NCBI RefSeq assembly: GCF_023698535.1
Contig: NZ_JALJCL010000004.1
Span: 186,001 to 250,000, forward strand
Length of the DNA: 64,000 nt
Direction: 5' to 3'
Source: Halorientalis regularis
GTDB taxonomy: Archaea > Halobacteriota > Halobacteria > Halobacteriales > Haloarculaceae
A model generated the notes under the pieces. The model made no database searches and was not told the origin of the DNA. It saw nothing but the letters and a program-made list of their open reading frames with translations. The translations under genes were made by a program, and so were the position numbers. Below, in pieces: positions 9,229-18,436 of the stretch (within the stretch, counting starts at the first letter, position 1; each line of letters starts with the position of its first letter).

Positions 9229-9255
9229 TACGGTGATGTGGTAGGTGTCACCGTA
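9229..9255 (+). promoter_or_regulatory. Perfect inverted repeat just upstream of the DUF5802 gene
   Basis: Arms TACGGTGA (9229-9236) and TCACCGTA (9248-9255), 11 nt apart, end 4 nt before the ATG at 9260. A T-rich box (GGTTTTTCTA, 9221-9230) lies where a TATA element for a leaderless transcript would be. The repeat would cover the start point of transcription, so it could be a repressor operator or an mRNA hairpin at the start codon. Confidence 0.5.
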
Positions 9256-9259
9256 TAGC

Positions 9260-9646
9260 ATGTTTGAGCGGTTTTCGAGCGGGTACTACCTCGGCCGGTT
9301 GTACGTGACGCCGGGCGAGAGTGAGACCGCAGCCATCAGTCGGGACCAACACGAGCGCGTCAACGAGCAACTCTACGCCGACGGCGAGGGCGTCGAGCGA
9401 CTCGACAGACCGCTGGTGATGAAAGTCGACGAACGACACTTCCCCGTGACCGGCGCGGACGACGTGCCACAGGACACACTCGCAGTGCCACCGTCGGTGC
9501 TCGAAGACACGCGCGTCCGAAACCCACCGGCGCTCACGGAGGTCTTGCTGGCCAAGGCCGACCGCGCCCGACAGTTATTGACCATGACTGGGGGGAGCGT
9601 CGCCGTCGACGACCTCGAGGACGGCCCGGGCGGCCCCGCAATTTAA
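9260..9646 (+). CDS. DUF5802 family protein (haloarchaea)
   Basis: 128 aa beginning MFERFSSGYYLGRLYV, the usual start of this small haloarchaeal family. An upstream in-frame GTG at 9245 is less likely because it would place the start inside the inverted repeat. The conserved middle YADGEGVERLDRPLVMKVDERHFPV suggests a beta-sheet protein. No catalytic motif is visible and the function is unknown. The next gene follows after 25 nt on the same strand. Confidence 0.85.
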   Translation: MFERFSSGYYLGRLYVTPGESETAAISRDQHERVNEQLYADGEGVERLDRPLVMKVDERHFPVTGADDVPQDTLAVPPSVLEDTRVRNPPALTEVLLAKADRARQLLTMTGGSVAVDDLEDGPGGPAI

Positions 9647-9671
9647 GCCCCCTCCGCTGTCCTGTCCGGTG

Positions 9672-10559
9672 ATGCTCGACGAGCTGCTGGGGCGTGCCGA
9701 CCTCAAAGAGCGCATCGCGGAGCTAGAGGAGGACAAGCGCCACCTCGAACGACAACTGGAGGCCGAACAGGAGCGCCGCGCCGACGCTGCCAGCGCTCGA
9801 CAGGAGGCTCAACAGCGGGCCAACCGCCTCGAAGACCGGATCGCCGATCTGGAGGGCACCGTCGACCGCCTCCAGGACGAGGAGGCGTCGCTCGACTACC
9901 GCCGCCGCGAACAGCTTCGGGATGAGCGTCTGACTGCGGTGCTGGACCGCCTCGAATCGGTCGACACCGGTCCCGAGGGCGCGTTGACGGCCTACGTCGC
10001 CGACGACACCCCCGACGCAGTGCGTGACGGCTTCGGGAAGCGTGCGACGCTGGTATCCGAGGCGACGCCCTGCCTCGCGGTGACCGACGACGCCGGCCTC
10101 GTCAGCGCGACCCTCTCGGTCCCGGCCCCACCGGACCCGTTCGCCGAGTGGGGCGACGGGTTCCAGTTCGACCGGACCTGGTTCGAACCCGATGCCCAGT
10201 TCACCCTCGCACTGATCCGGTCGGACCTGTTCGCCATGGGCGAGTACGACGGCCGCGAGCGGACCGCGTTCCACGGCTTCGACTCCGATCTCAAGAGCCA
10301 ACACTCAAAGGGTGGGTTCTCGCAGGCCCGGTTCGAGCGACTGCGCGACGAACAGATCGACTCGCACGTCGATCGCTGTCTGGAGGCGCTCGACGAGCGG
10401 ACGACCGACCCGCTGTACGTCGTCGGCGAGCGGACGGTCCTCACGGAGTTCTCGTCGGTGGCGGACGTGACCGCCACGGTCGACGCCACCGGGGACCCCG
10501 AACCCGCGCTGAATGATGCCTTCCGTGACTTCTGGACGGTGCAGTTGCGTGCTATCTGA
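9672..10559 (+). CDS. Vms1/VLRF1-like archaeal peptidyl-tRNA hydrolase
   Basis: 295 aa. A coiled coil fills residues about 8-80, followed by an eRF1-domain-2-like fold (about 105-290). The stretch FHGFDSDLKSQHSKGGFSQARFER carries HSKGGFSQ at 211-218. In yeast Vms1/Ankzf1 the Gln of the equivalent GGxxQ loop is needed for cleaving peptidyl-tRNA on stalled 60S subunits. The likely role is release of nascent chains from obstructed large subunits. A GTG one codon upstream (9669) is an alternative start. Its end overlaps the stop of the convergent SecD-like gene by 8 nt. Confidence 0.8.
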   Translation: MLDELLGRADLKERIAELEEDKRHLERQLEAEQERRADAASARQEAQQRANRLEDRIADLEGTVDRLQDEEASLDYRRREQLRDERLTAVLDRLESVDTGPEGALTAYVADDTPDAVRDGFGKRATLVSEATPCLAVTDDAGLVSATLSVPAPPDPFAEWGDGFQFDRTWFEPDAQFTLALIRSDLFAMGEYDGRERTAFHGFDSDLKSQHSKGGFSQARFERLRDEQIDSHVDRCLEALDERTTDPLYVVGERTVLTEFSSVADVTATVDATGDPEPALNDAFRDFWTVQLRAI

Positions 10560-11870
10560 GCCGGGTCGCGAGCAGACCGCAACTCACGATGACCAGGGCG
10601 ACCAGGGCCGTCGCGGGCGAGAAACCCGGGCCGACCGCGTCGGTGACCGTCACCACGCCCGTCGAGTTGTCGGTCGACTCGGGGGTCGTGGTGCTGGCGT
10701 CGGTCGGACTCTCGGGTGCGGTCGTGTCGGTTGCGGGCTCGTCAGGCGTGTCGGGCGTCTCGTCCGTCGTGGGAGCGGAGTCGGTCGGTTCGTTCGGTGT
10801 CACGTCGTCCGGTGTATCGGCCGTGGGTGTGTCGGGCGTGTCGACCGTCCCTTCGTCGACAGGTGAGTCCGTCTCGAGTGCGGCTGCTCTGACCGAGTCC
10901 GAGAGTGGCGTGACCGACAGCGGGACCGGGAACGCGCCGCTACGGAGCGTCGCGGCCAGTTGTCGAGCTTCCGCCGTGGTTTGGGCGATGAGAAAGACCG
11001 AGGGGTCTTCGTCGTACTCCTGGAAGTTGATGGCCCAGGCGATGTCCCCGCCCAGCGACCGCGCGGAGACGAACTCGCCGTTGAAGTAGGTGTAGATGCA
11101 GTACCCCTGGGCCGTGTCGGGGTTCTCGGCCGCGTCGTCGGGACAGGCCGTGACGCCATCCTCGGTGAACCCGGCGCGTTTCACCGTCGCGGCGGCTTCA
11201 CGGGCCGCTTCGACGCCGAGGAACACCTCGACGGTCGGCCGATCCGTGAAGGCCCGACTCGCTCGGGCTTCCCCGATGCGGACGAAGTCCTCGTTTTCGA
11301 GGATGGTCGTCTCTCGGTAGACCGTCTGCCCGTTGGTCGTGGCCGGATAGTGCGCGATGATCTCGATTCGACCCTGGTTCCGGAGAATCGCACCGACCTG
11401 GGTTCGGTTCGCGCCCGTGACGACGACGTGTGGAATGCCGTCGACGGTGACGGTCTTCGCGGTCGCGTCGATCCGCCGCATATCGAGTCTGGCCTGCAGG
11501 ACCCGGACGACGGCCGTCCGCGTCCGGTCGGTGGCTCCCCGGCGCACCGCGTTCGGCGAGAACCCGGCCGCGGCGACCCCGTCCGCGATGGCGGCCGTCG
11601 ACAGGTTCGGACCGAACACCTCGGCCGTCCCGTTCGCCGGTTGCAACAGGACGTTGTCGGTCGGAACGCTGAGGTTCGCGGCCACGGTTCGACGGGTCCG
11701 CTCCGTCGCGTTCTCGTCTATCGCGAGCCCCGTGACGGTCCAGGTGTTAATTTCGACGCCGACGGCCGTCTCGTTTCCGTCGGTCGTGGACTGTGCGCCC
11801 GCCGCCGGCGTGGCGACGAGTGTGAGTACTAAGATGCCCCCACCAGGAGCGCTGTCGTTAGACGGCGCAT
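10552..11870 (-). CDS. SecD P1-like secreted protein with PGF-CTERM anchor; frameshifted in signal peptide
   Basis: The main frame runs from about 11836 to 10552. It contains SecD-like pieces (NQGRIEIIAHYP; AEARQLAATLRSGAFPVPLSV), a Thr/Pro/Asp-rich linker and a PGF-CTERM tail (DAVGPGFSPATALVALVIV... ending RLR), so it is exported and anchored at the surface, without the six helices of true SecD. The natural start is the ATG at 11870: it reads MRRLTTALLVG and then a stop, while the other frame continues GGILVLTLVATPAAGA. One extra C in the five-C run 11837-11841 joins them into a perfect signal peptide. A TATA-like box lies about 25 nt before 11870, as for a leaderless start. Either the gene is broken, phase-variable, or there is a base missing in the sequence. 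Confidence 0.75.
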
Positions 11871-11944
11871 ACCGAACTGTCACGCAATATCTATACAAAA
11901 AGATGGGTGTAGTGTTTATGCCCGAGCCACGAGACGGGTCGGGT

Positions 11945-12958
11945 ATGAACGTCGCCGTTCTCGCCCACGAGCGGTTCCCCGACCGCGCCAAGACCGCCGT
12001 CGGCGTCCTCCGATACGCCGACTACGACGTGACCGCCGTCCTCGACCGCGACCGCCCCGGCGAGCGGGTCGCCGACCACCGCCCGGACGTGCAGGACGCC
12101 CCAATCGTCGCCGGCATCGACGATGTCCCTGAGCCCGTCGATGCGATGGTGATCGGGGTCGCCCCCATCGGCGGTGACTTCGACGAGTCCTGGCGACCCG
12201 ACGTGCGCGAGGCCATCGAACGCGGGTGTGACGTGCTCTCCGGCCTGCACTACTTCCTCGCCGAGGACGACGAGTTCGCCGCCCTCGCCGACGACCACGG
12301 GGTCTCCCTCCGGGACCTGCGCCGGCCGCCCGCGGATCTGTCAGTCGCCGACGGTCGCGCCCGCGAGGTCGACGCCGACGTGGTACTCACCGTCGGGACG
12401 GACTGTTCGACCGGGAAGATGACTACGAGCGCCGAACTCGTCGCGGCCGCCCGCGAGCGGGGGATCGACGCCGCCCTGATCCCGACCGGCCAGACCGGCG
12501 TCCTGATCGAGGACTGGGGGATCGTCGTCGACCGCGTCCCGAGCGACTTCGTCGCTGGCGCGGTCGAGCGGCTGGTCCGCGAGCGCGGCGACGACCACGA
12601 CCTGCTGGTCGTCGAAGGCCAGGGGTCGATCACCCACCCGGCCTACTCGGCGGTGACCTGTAGCATCCTCCACGGGGCGATGCCCGACGCGCTCGTCCTC
12701 TGTCACGAGGCCGGTCGCGAGGCGATTCACGGCTACGAGGAGTTCCCTATCCCGCCCGTCGCCGAGGTCCGTTCGCTGTACGAGGATCTGGCCGCGCCCG
12801 TCGCGGACACAACCGTGGCCGCCGGCGCGCTGAACACGAGCGGACTGGCCGACGCCGACGCGAACCAGGCGGTCGTCGAGTACGCCACGGCCATCGACGC
12901 GCCCGCGACCGACCCCGTTCGCTTCGGGGCCGACGAACTGCTCGATGCAGTGCGATGA
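11945..12958 (+). CDS. dgcN: DgcN-type N-acetyltransferase (DUF1611 family)
   Basis: 337 aa starting MNVAVLAHERFPDRAKTAVG. A Rossmann-like N-terminal domain is followed by a P-loop domain with the motif TVGTDCSTGKMTTS and VVEGQGSITHPAYSAVT, both typical of DUF1611. In proteobacteria and haloarchaea DgcN acetylates D-glutamate, DgcA epimerises the product and a deacetylase releases L-glutamate. The next gene, dgcA, overlaps by 4 nt (ATGA), which supports this assignment. It is divergent from the SecD-like gene over a 74-bp AT-rich promoter region. Confidence 0.82.
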   Translation: MNVAVLAHERFPDRAKTAVGVLRYADYDVTAVLDRDRPGERVADHRPDVQDAPIVAGIDDVPEPVDAMVIGVAPIGGDFDESWRPDVREAIERGCDVLSGLHYFLAEDDEFAALADDHGVSLRDLRRPPADLSVADGRAREVDADVVLTVGTDCSTGKMTTSAELVAAARERGIDAALIPTGQTGVLIEDWGIVVDRVPSDFVAGAVERLVRERGDDHDLLVVEGQGSITHPAYSAVTCSILHGAMPDALVLCHEAGREAIHGYEEFPIPPVAEVRSLYEDLAAPVADTTVAAGALNTSGLADADANQAVVEYATAIDAPATDPVRFGADELLDAVR

Positions 12959-13998
12959 CTCTCGCCACCGCCTTCGACTGGCACGACCTCGAACTGGACG
13001 AACCCTTCGGGATCTCCCGTGGAACGACGACCGTCTCCGAGAACGTCGTCGTCCGGGTGGAAGACGAGGCGGGCCATCGCGGCGTCGGCGGCGCGGCCCC
13101 GGCCGACTACTACAGCCCGTCCCGCGAGGCGATCACCGACGCGCTCCCCGACCTGCTGGCGGCCGTCGCGGACTGTGACCCGCACAACCGCCAGCGGATC
13201 GCGCGCCGACTCGCCGCCGCCGCGGGCGGTCCCACCGCGCTCCCGGGAGCCCGGGCCGCCGTCAGTATCGCGCTGACGGACCTGGCCGCGAAGCGGGTCG
13301 ACCTCCCGCTCTATCGGCTCCTCGGCCTCGATCCAGACCGCCCGATCACCTCCTCGTTCACCGTCGGCATCGACGACACCGACCGGATGGCCGAGCGGGC
13401 GGCACGCGCGGCCGAGACCTACGGAATCCTGAAACTCAAACTCGGGACCGACCGGGACCGGGAGATCGTCCGGGCCGTCCGCGACCGGGTGCCCGACGCG
13501 ACGATCCGGGTGGACGCCAACGGGGCCTGGGACGCCGACGAGGCCGTGACGATGGCCCGATTTCTCGCCGACCAGGCCATCGAATTCGTCGAGCAACCCG
13601 TTCCGGCCGACGACCTCGCAGGGCTGGCCCGGGTCAGCGAGGACGGCCCCCTGCCGGTCGCCGCCGACGAGAGTTGCGTGGTCCCCGCCGACGTTCCCCG
13701 TGTCGCCGAGGCCGCCGACATCGTGGTGCTGAAACTCACGAAGAGTGGCGGCGTCTGGCCCGTCTTCCGGATGTGCCACGCCGCCCGCGCGTGCGGGCTT
13801 GACGTGATGTTGGGATGCATGACCGAGACCGACGCGTCCATCGCGGCCGCGGCCCACCTCACGCCGCTTTCCGACTACGCCGACCTCGACGGGGCGCTGT
13901 TGCTCGCCGAGGATGCCTTCGAAGGTATCGAGATGCCGGGCGGCGAGATCGACCTGTCGCGGGTCGACCGGGTGGGGACGGGTGCGCAGGAGCGGTGA
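12955..13998 (+). CDS. dgcA: DgcA-type dipeptide / N-acyl amino acid epimerase (enolase superfamily)
   Basis: 347 aa. It is a member of the mandelate racemase/muconate lactonizing branch of the enolase superfamily. Catalytic Lys pair and metal ligands: LKLKLG with KxK (about residues 160-164), RVDANGAWD (Asp ligand), EFVEQPVP (Glu ligand), ADESC (Asp ligand) and VVLKLTKSGG (second-half Lys). These residues fit L-Ala-D/L-Glu epimerase or N-acetyl-glutamate epimerase. Coupling with dgcN favours the D-glutamate catabolic role. Confidence 0.87.
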   Translation: MTLATAFDWHDLELDEPFGISRGTTTVSENVVVRVEDEAGHRGVGGAAPADYYSPSREAITDALPDLLAAVADCDPHNRQRIARRLAAAAGGPTALPGARAAVSIALTDLAAKRVDLPLYRLLGLDPDRPITSSFTVGIDDTDRMAERAARAAETYGILKLKLGTDRDREIVRAVRDRVPDATIRVDANGAWDADEAVTMARFLADQAIEFVEQPVPADDLAGLARVSEDGPLPVAADESCVVPADVPRVAEAADIVVLKLTKSGGVWPVFRMCHAARACGLDVMLGCMTETDASIAAAAHLTPLSDYADLDGALLLAEDAFEGIEMPGGEIDLSRVDRVGTGAQER

Positions 13999-14017
13999 GC
14001 GAGCGGGCGAGCCGGCC

Positions 14018-15535
14018 TCAGAGCCAGTCGGCGAAGGTATCGTGCTCCCGGGACAGCCGGGCGTACTCCGACTGCATCGTCGCGAGCGCCTCGTCGAGGC
14101 TCGCGCCCGCGTCCAGTTCTGCGCGGGCACGGCCGATCTTCCACTGGCTCGGAGTCGTCCGCTCGTCCCAGCGCGCTTCGAGTGGACCGAGGTAGCGGTC
14201 CGCGGTGGCGTCGTCGATGCCTTGCTCGGCGAGCCCGCGGCGAGCGAACTCGAAGACCTCGGGGAAGATGATCTCGCTGTCATCGGTCCGCTCGCCGTCC
14301 GCGGTGATCCAGGCCAGTTCGGCGTCGAGCCCGTTCTCGACGGCCGCGTAGAAACTCCGTTCCGCGGCGTCGTGGTCGAGGTCGCCCAGCGGGTGGTCGG
14401 CGGCGACGAGGCCCCGGAGGAGGCCGCCGACGAGCGCCTGAAAGCCCACGATGTCACGGATCGACGGCTGGGTCGGGAGCGGGCGGTACTCGATGCGGAT
14501 CGAGCGGCGGCCGCCGATGCCGTCGACGTGATCGCCGCCGATGACCCCGCGAAGCCAGCGCCAGAAGGTCCCACGCTTGTGGTCGAACTCCCAGATCTCG
14601 CCGGTGAAGCCCTCCTCGGCTCCCTCGACCCACTCCGCGAGGAAGGGGGCCAGGAGTGGGTCATCGACGACGTAATCGACGGCGTCGGTGTCCGTCTCCA
14701 GGTCGTCGGGCACGCGAACCTTCGGCGGGTCGGTGTGGTTGACCGACTGCTCGAACGCCGCGATCCGGAGTTCGTGGTGGGTCTCGTCGAGCAGTGTCTC
14801 GGGGTCGACGCCGTCGTCGTACATGTCCCCCGGGAGGAACGGGGAGTTGGTCGCGAGCGCCAGCACCGGGCCGAGCGTCCGGATGCCGAGGTTGTGGTAC
14901 CGCGGGAACTCGGTGGCGTCGGGGATCTGGACGTGCGGCTGAATCGACGTGGCCAGCGACTCGAACAGGATCGTCGGGAACTCGACGGTCGCGCCGGGCA
15001 CGTCGAAGGGGACGGCCCCGCCGGCCAGGTTCACGCAGTGGCGGTCGATGGCCCAGTACCGCGGGACCGGCCGCATGTTCGCCGGGAGGTCGGTCCCGTC
15101 GTGGTCGTCGGTATCGCCGAGATACGCCACGCTCCCCTCGGCCGGCGGCGTCGTCCACATCGCGTCCAGTACGAGGTCACAGCCGTGATCGCGGGCCGCG
15201 GCCTGTGCCCGTTCCCACTGGGCCGCCAGCGCCTGCGCCTGTGCGTCGAGCCCGTCGGCCGTGAACGGGTCCGGATCGGTGTTCAACTCGGCGTTGTGAA
15301 GCCCCAGCTCCTTGTTGCACGCCTCGAAGACACCCTCGGGGATGGTCGTGAGTCGCCCGCCGTCGTCGACGGCGTACACTTCCAGTTCTAGCCCGATAGC
15401 GAACCCCTCGGTGTCGAGGTCGCCCTGCTCCAGCGCCGTTCTGAGAAATTCCGCTTGCTCGTCCACGCGGTCCTCGAATGCGTCCCGCGTCGCCGGAGAG
15501 AGCGACTGCCCCACCAGCTCGACCGGATCGGTCAT
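14018..15535 (-). CDS. Glutamate-cysteine ligase-like (GCS2) protein
   Basis: 505 aa, longer than the roughly 350-370 aa of the haloarchaeal GshA that makes gamma-glutamylcysteine. GCS2-like features: IGLELEVYAVD near the N-terminus (acidic metal and substrate ligands), NTDPDPF, SIQPHVQIPD, NSPFLPGD and RSIRIEYRPLPTQPS. It probably ligates glutamate to an amine or thiol substrate, but the substrate is not readable from sequence, and the extra C-terminal helical region (about 400-505) marks a separate subfamily. It is divergent from the MinD-like gene over 168 bp. Confidence 0.75.
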   Translation of the reverse strand: MTDPVELVGQSLSPATRDAFEDRVDEQAEFLRTALEQGDLDTEGFAIGLELEVYAVDDGGRLTTIPEGVFEACNKELGLHNAELNTDPDPFTADGLDAQAQALAAQWERAQAAARDHGCDLVLDAMWTTPPAEGSVAYLGDTDDHDGTDLPANMRPVPRYWAIDRHCVNLAGGAVPFDVPGATVEFPTILFESLATSIQPHVQIPDATEFPRYHNLGIRTLGPVLALATNSPFLPGDMYDDGVDPETLLDETHHELRIAAFEQSVNHTDPPKVRVPDDLETDTDAVDYVVDDPLLAPFLAEWVEGAEEGFTGEIWEFDHKRGTFWRWLRGVIGGDHVDGIGGRRSIRIEYRPLPTQPSIRDIVGFQALVGGLLRGLVAADHPLGDLDHDAAERSFYAAVENGLDAELAWITADGERTDDSEIIFPEVFEFARRGLAEQGIDDATADRYLGPLEARWDERTTPSQWKIGRARAELDAGASLDEALATMQSEYARLSREHDTFADWL

Positions 15536-15663
15536 TGCTAAAGAATCCCGAGAGCGAGGGATTCAGTGTTGCGGATTGCCCGCGCCCGCCGAACCACCAC
15601 GCCGAGCCGGGGAACCGAACACGTTTCACCCCCGCTTTATTTAAAACACCTTTCTTTACCCAC

Positions 15664-15703
15664 GATATTTATTTGAGTTATCGGAAGGTATTGTCGATAA
15701 CTC
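15664..15703 (+). promoter_or_regulatory. TATA-like box and perfect inverted repeat at the start of the MinD-like gene
   Basis: ATATTTATTT (about 15664-15674) is a good archaeal TATA-like element. The repeat GAGTTATCG (15675-15683) and CGATAACTC (15695-15703), 11 nt apart, begins directly after it and touches the ATG at 15704. For a leaderless transcript the repeat covers the whole region between TATA and start point, the classic place for a repressor site. Confidence 0.6.
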
Positions 15704-16426
15704 ATGGCTGGGGACGTGTACACGGTTGCGGGCGGCAAGGGCGGTGTGGGCAAGACGACGACGGCCGTAAACACGGCGATCGCACTGCAAGCGGCCGGCC
15801 GACGGACCATCGTGGTGGACGCGGATCTGGGGATGACGAACCTGAGCGAACTGCTCGGGCTGGATCACGAACCGCGCCTCCACGACGTGCTGGCCGGCGA
15901 TGCCGAGCTGGGCGACGCCATCGCCGAGGGGCCTCGGGGTGTGTCGGTGCTGGCCGGGCGGGGCACGCTGGAGTCGTTCGCGGAGGCCGATCCGTCGAAC
16001 CTCCGGCCGGTCCTGCGGGCACTGCGACGCTCCTACGAGGCGGTCATCGTCGACACGGGCGCGGGGCTCTCCCACGAGACGCTCGTGCCGGCGGGGATGT
16101 CCGACGGCATCGTCCTCGTGACGACGCCGGACGAAGTGTCGCTGACCGACGCCAAGAAGGTCGGCGACCTGGCCGAGCGCGTCGACGGGTCGATCGTGGG
16201 GGCCGTCCTGACGAAGGTGCGCGACGACATCGACGTGTCCGCGGTCGGCGACGAACTGGGCGAGGAGATCCTTGGCGTGGTGCCACAGGACGACGAGGCG
16301 ACGGCGGACGAACCGCTCGTGGTCACCTCGCCGGATAGCTACGCCGCACAGGCCTACCGTCGCCTCGGGACGAAACTCGCCGACCGAATCGACGACCCGA
16401 CGGTCGAACGGCCCGTCGAGTCCTGA
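15704..16426 (+). CDS. MinD/ParA-family P-loop ATPase
   Basis: 240 aa. It has the deviant Walker A motif KGGVGKTT at 10-17, the switch I/Walker A' region VVDADLGMTNLSELLG and Walker B VIVDTGAG. No C-terminal amphipathic helix is obvious beyond RRLGTKLADRI. Haloarchaea carry several MinD paralogues with roles in positioning (for example archaella and chemosensory arrays) rather than in FtsZ placement. Which one this is cannot be told here. The promoter carries a perfect inverted repeat, so expression may be tightly controlled. Confidence 0.85.
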   Translation: MAGDVYTVAGGKGGVGKTTTAVNTAIALQAAGRRTIVVDADLGMTNLSELLGLDHEPRLHDVLAGDAELGDAIAEGPRGVSVLAGRGTLESFAEADPSNLRPVLRALRRSYEAVIVDTGAGLSHETLVPAGMSDGIVLVTTPDEVSLTDAKKVGDLAERVDGSIVGAVLTKVRDDIDVSAVGDELGEEILGVVPQDDEATADEPLVVTSPDSYAAQAYRRLGTKLADRIDDPTVERPVES

Positions 16427-16513
16427 TCGAGCCGATTCCTGTCGGCTCGGCGACCTCGGACTGGTCGCCCGGCTCTCAATACACTTATCCCGCGGTGCCG
16501 ACTTGCCACGGGT

Positions 16514-18436
16514 ATGAGCGAGGTCACGGTCACGCTCCCCGACGGGTCGACCCTCGAGATGGAGCAGGGGTCGACGGTCGAGGACGTCGCGTTCGAGATT
16601 GGACCGGGATTGGGTCGGGACACCGTCGCCGGGGTCGTCGACGGCGAACTCGTCGACAAGCACGCCCCCATCGAGACGGACGTGGACGTGGAGATCGTCA
16701 CACCGAGCGCCGACGAGTACCTCGACGTACTCCGCCACTCCGCGGCCCACGTGTTCGCACAGGCCCTGGAACGACTCTATCCCGAGGCGAAACTCACCAT
16801 CGGCCCCTGGACCGACGACGGCTTCTACTACGACATCGCCGGCGTCGACCTGGACGAGGACGACCTCGAAGCCATCGAGGAGGAAGCCCACGACATCATC
16901 CATGAAGACCTCGATATCGAGCGGGACATGGTCGCCCGCGACGAGGCGTTCGACCGCTACGAGGACAACCGCTTCAAACGGGAGATCCTCGACGACGAGG
17001 CGGCCGGCGAGGACCCCGTCCAGTTCTACCAGCAAGGCGAGTTCTACGACCTCTGTCAGGGGCCCCACGTCGAATCCACGGGTGAGATCGGCGGGTTCTC
17101 CCTGCTGGAGATCTCCGGCGCGTACTGGCGCGGCGAGGAGGACAACGAGATGCTCACCCGCGTCTACGGCACCGCCTTCCCCTCCGAGGACGATCTGGAG
17201 GAGTTCCTCGAGCAGCGCCGGAAGGCCCAGGAACGGGACCACCGCAAGATCGGCCAGGAGATGGACCTCTTTTCCATCGACGAGACGACGGGCCCGGGCC
17301 TGCCGCTCTACCATCCGAACGGGAAGACGATCCTGAACGAACTCTCGGACTACGTGGCCAGCCTCAACCGCGAGAACGACTACCGCGAGGTCGAGACGCC
17401 CCACGTCTTCCGCACCGAACTCTGGAAGAAGTCGGGCCACTACGAGAACTACGTCGACGACATGTTCCTGCTCGACGTCAACGACGAGGAGTATGGGCTC
17501 AAGCCCATGAACTGTCCCGGCCACGCGACCATCTTCGATCAGGGGCAGTGGTCCTATCGTGACCTCCCGGTTCGGTACTTCGAGGACGGGAAAGTCTACC
17601 GCAAGGAACAGCGAGGCGAACTCTCCGGCCTCTCGCGGGTCTGGTCGTTCACTATCGACGACGGCCACCTGTTCGTCCGCCCGGACCAGATCGAAGACGA
17701 GGTCGAGGCGATCATCGACATCATTCTCGACATCCTCGATACGTTCGATCTGGACTACACGGTGCAGTTCGCTACCCGCCCGGACAAGTCGGTCGGGAGC
17801 GACGAAATCTGGGAGCGCGCCGAATCACAGCTCGGATCGGTCCTCGACAGCGCGGACATGGAGTACGTCGTCGAGGACGGCGACGGGGCCTTCTACGGGC
17901 CGAAGATCGACTTCGCCTTCGAGGACGCACTGGGACGGGACTGGGACGGGCCGACGGTCCAGCTGGACTTCAACATGCCCGAGCGGTTCGACCTGACCTA
18001 CGTCGGCGAGGACAACGAGGAACACCGGCCGGTGATGATCCACCGCGCGCTGTATGGCTCCTACGAACGGTTCTTCATGGTCCTGACCGAACACTACAAC
18101 GGGAAGTTCCCCACCTGGCTCGCGCCCGAGCAGGTGCGCATCCTCCCGATCAGCGACGACCACATCCCCTACGCCGAGGAGATCAAACGCGAACTTGGCG
18201 ACTACCGCGTGACCATCGAGGAACGCTCCTGGACGGTCAAAAAGAAGATTCGTCAGGCCCACGAGGACCTGGTGCCGTACATGCTCATCCTCGGTGACGA
18301 CGAGGAAGGCGAGGGGACCATCTCCGTGCGCGACCGGAAAGAACGGGAGGCAAACGACGTGGACCCGACGGCCTTCCGCGAGCACCTCGACGACGAGGTG
18401 GGCCAACAGCGGATCGAACCGGACTTCCTCGATTAG
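16514..18436 (+). CDS. thrS: Threonyl-tRNA synthetase, bacterial-type architecture
   Basis: 640 aa. It has an N-terminal TGS domain (1-65), an editing/SAD domain with HSAAH at 75-79 and DLCQGPHV later (the HxxxH...CxxxH metal site), and a class II catalytic core with motif 2 region [33 protein letters not shown] supplies the zinc-binding Cys/His of the active site. An anticodon-binding domain follows ([17 protein letters not shown] to the end). The TGS plus bacterial-type editing domain differs from the classical archaeal ThrRS. A TATA-like CAATACACTTATCC (16477-16490) precedes it. Its end overlaps the convergent membrane gene by 4 nt. Confidence 0.95.
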   Translation: MSEVTVTLPDGSTLEMEQGSTVEDVAFEIGPGLGRDTVAGVVDGELVDKHAPIETDVDVEIVTPSADEYLDVLRHSAAHVFAQALERLYPEAKLTIGPWTDDGFYYDIAGVDLDEDDLEAIEEEAHDIIHEDLDIERDMVARDEAFDRYEDNRFKREILDDEAAGEDPVQFYQQGEFYDLCQGPHVESTGEIGGFSLLEISGAYWRGEEDNEMLTRVYGTAFPSEDDLEEFLEQRRKAQERDHRKIGQEMDLFSIDETTGPGLPLYHPNGKTILNELSDYVASLNRENDYREVETPHVFRTELWKKSGHYENYVDDMFLLDVNDEEYGLKPMNCPGHATIFDQGQWSYRDLPVRYFEDGKVYRKEQRGELSGLSRVWSFTIDDGHLFVRPDQIEDEVEAIIDIILDILDTFDLDYTVQFATRPDKSVGSDEIWERAESQLGSVLDSADMEYVVEDGDGAFYGPKIDFAFEDALGRDWDGPTVQLDFNMPERFDLTYVGEDNEEHRPVMIHRALYGSYERFFMVLTEHYNGKFPTWLAPEQVRILPISDDHIPYAEEIKRELGDYRVTIEERSWTVKKKIRQAHEDLVPYMLILGDDEEGEGTISVRDRKEREANDVDPTAFREHLDDEVGQQRIEPDFLD

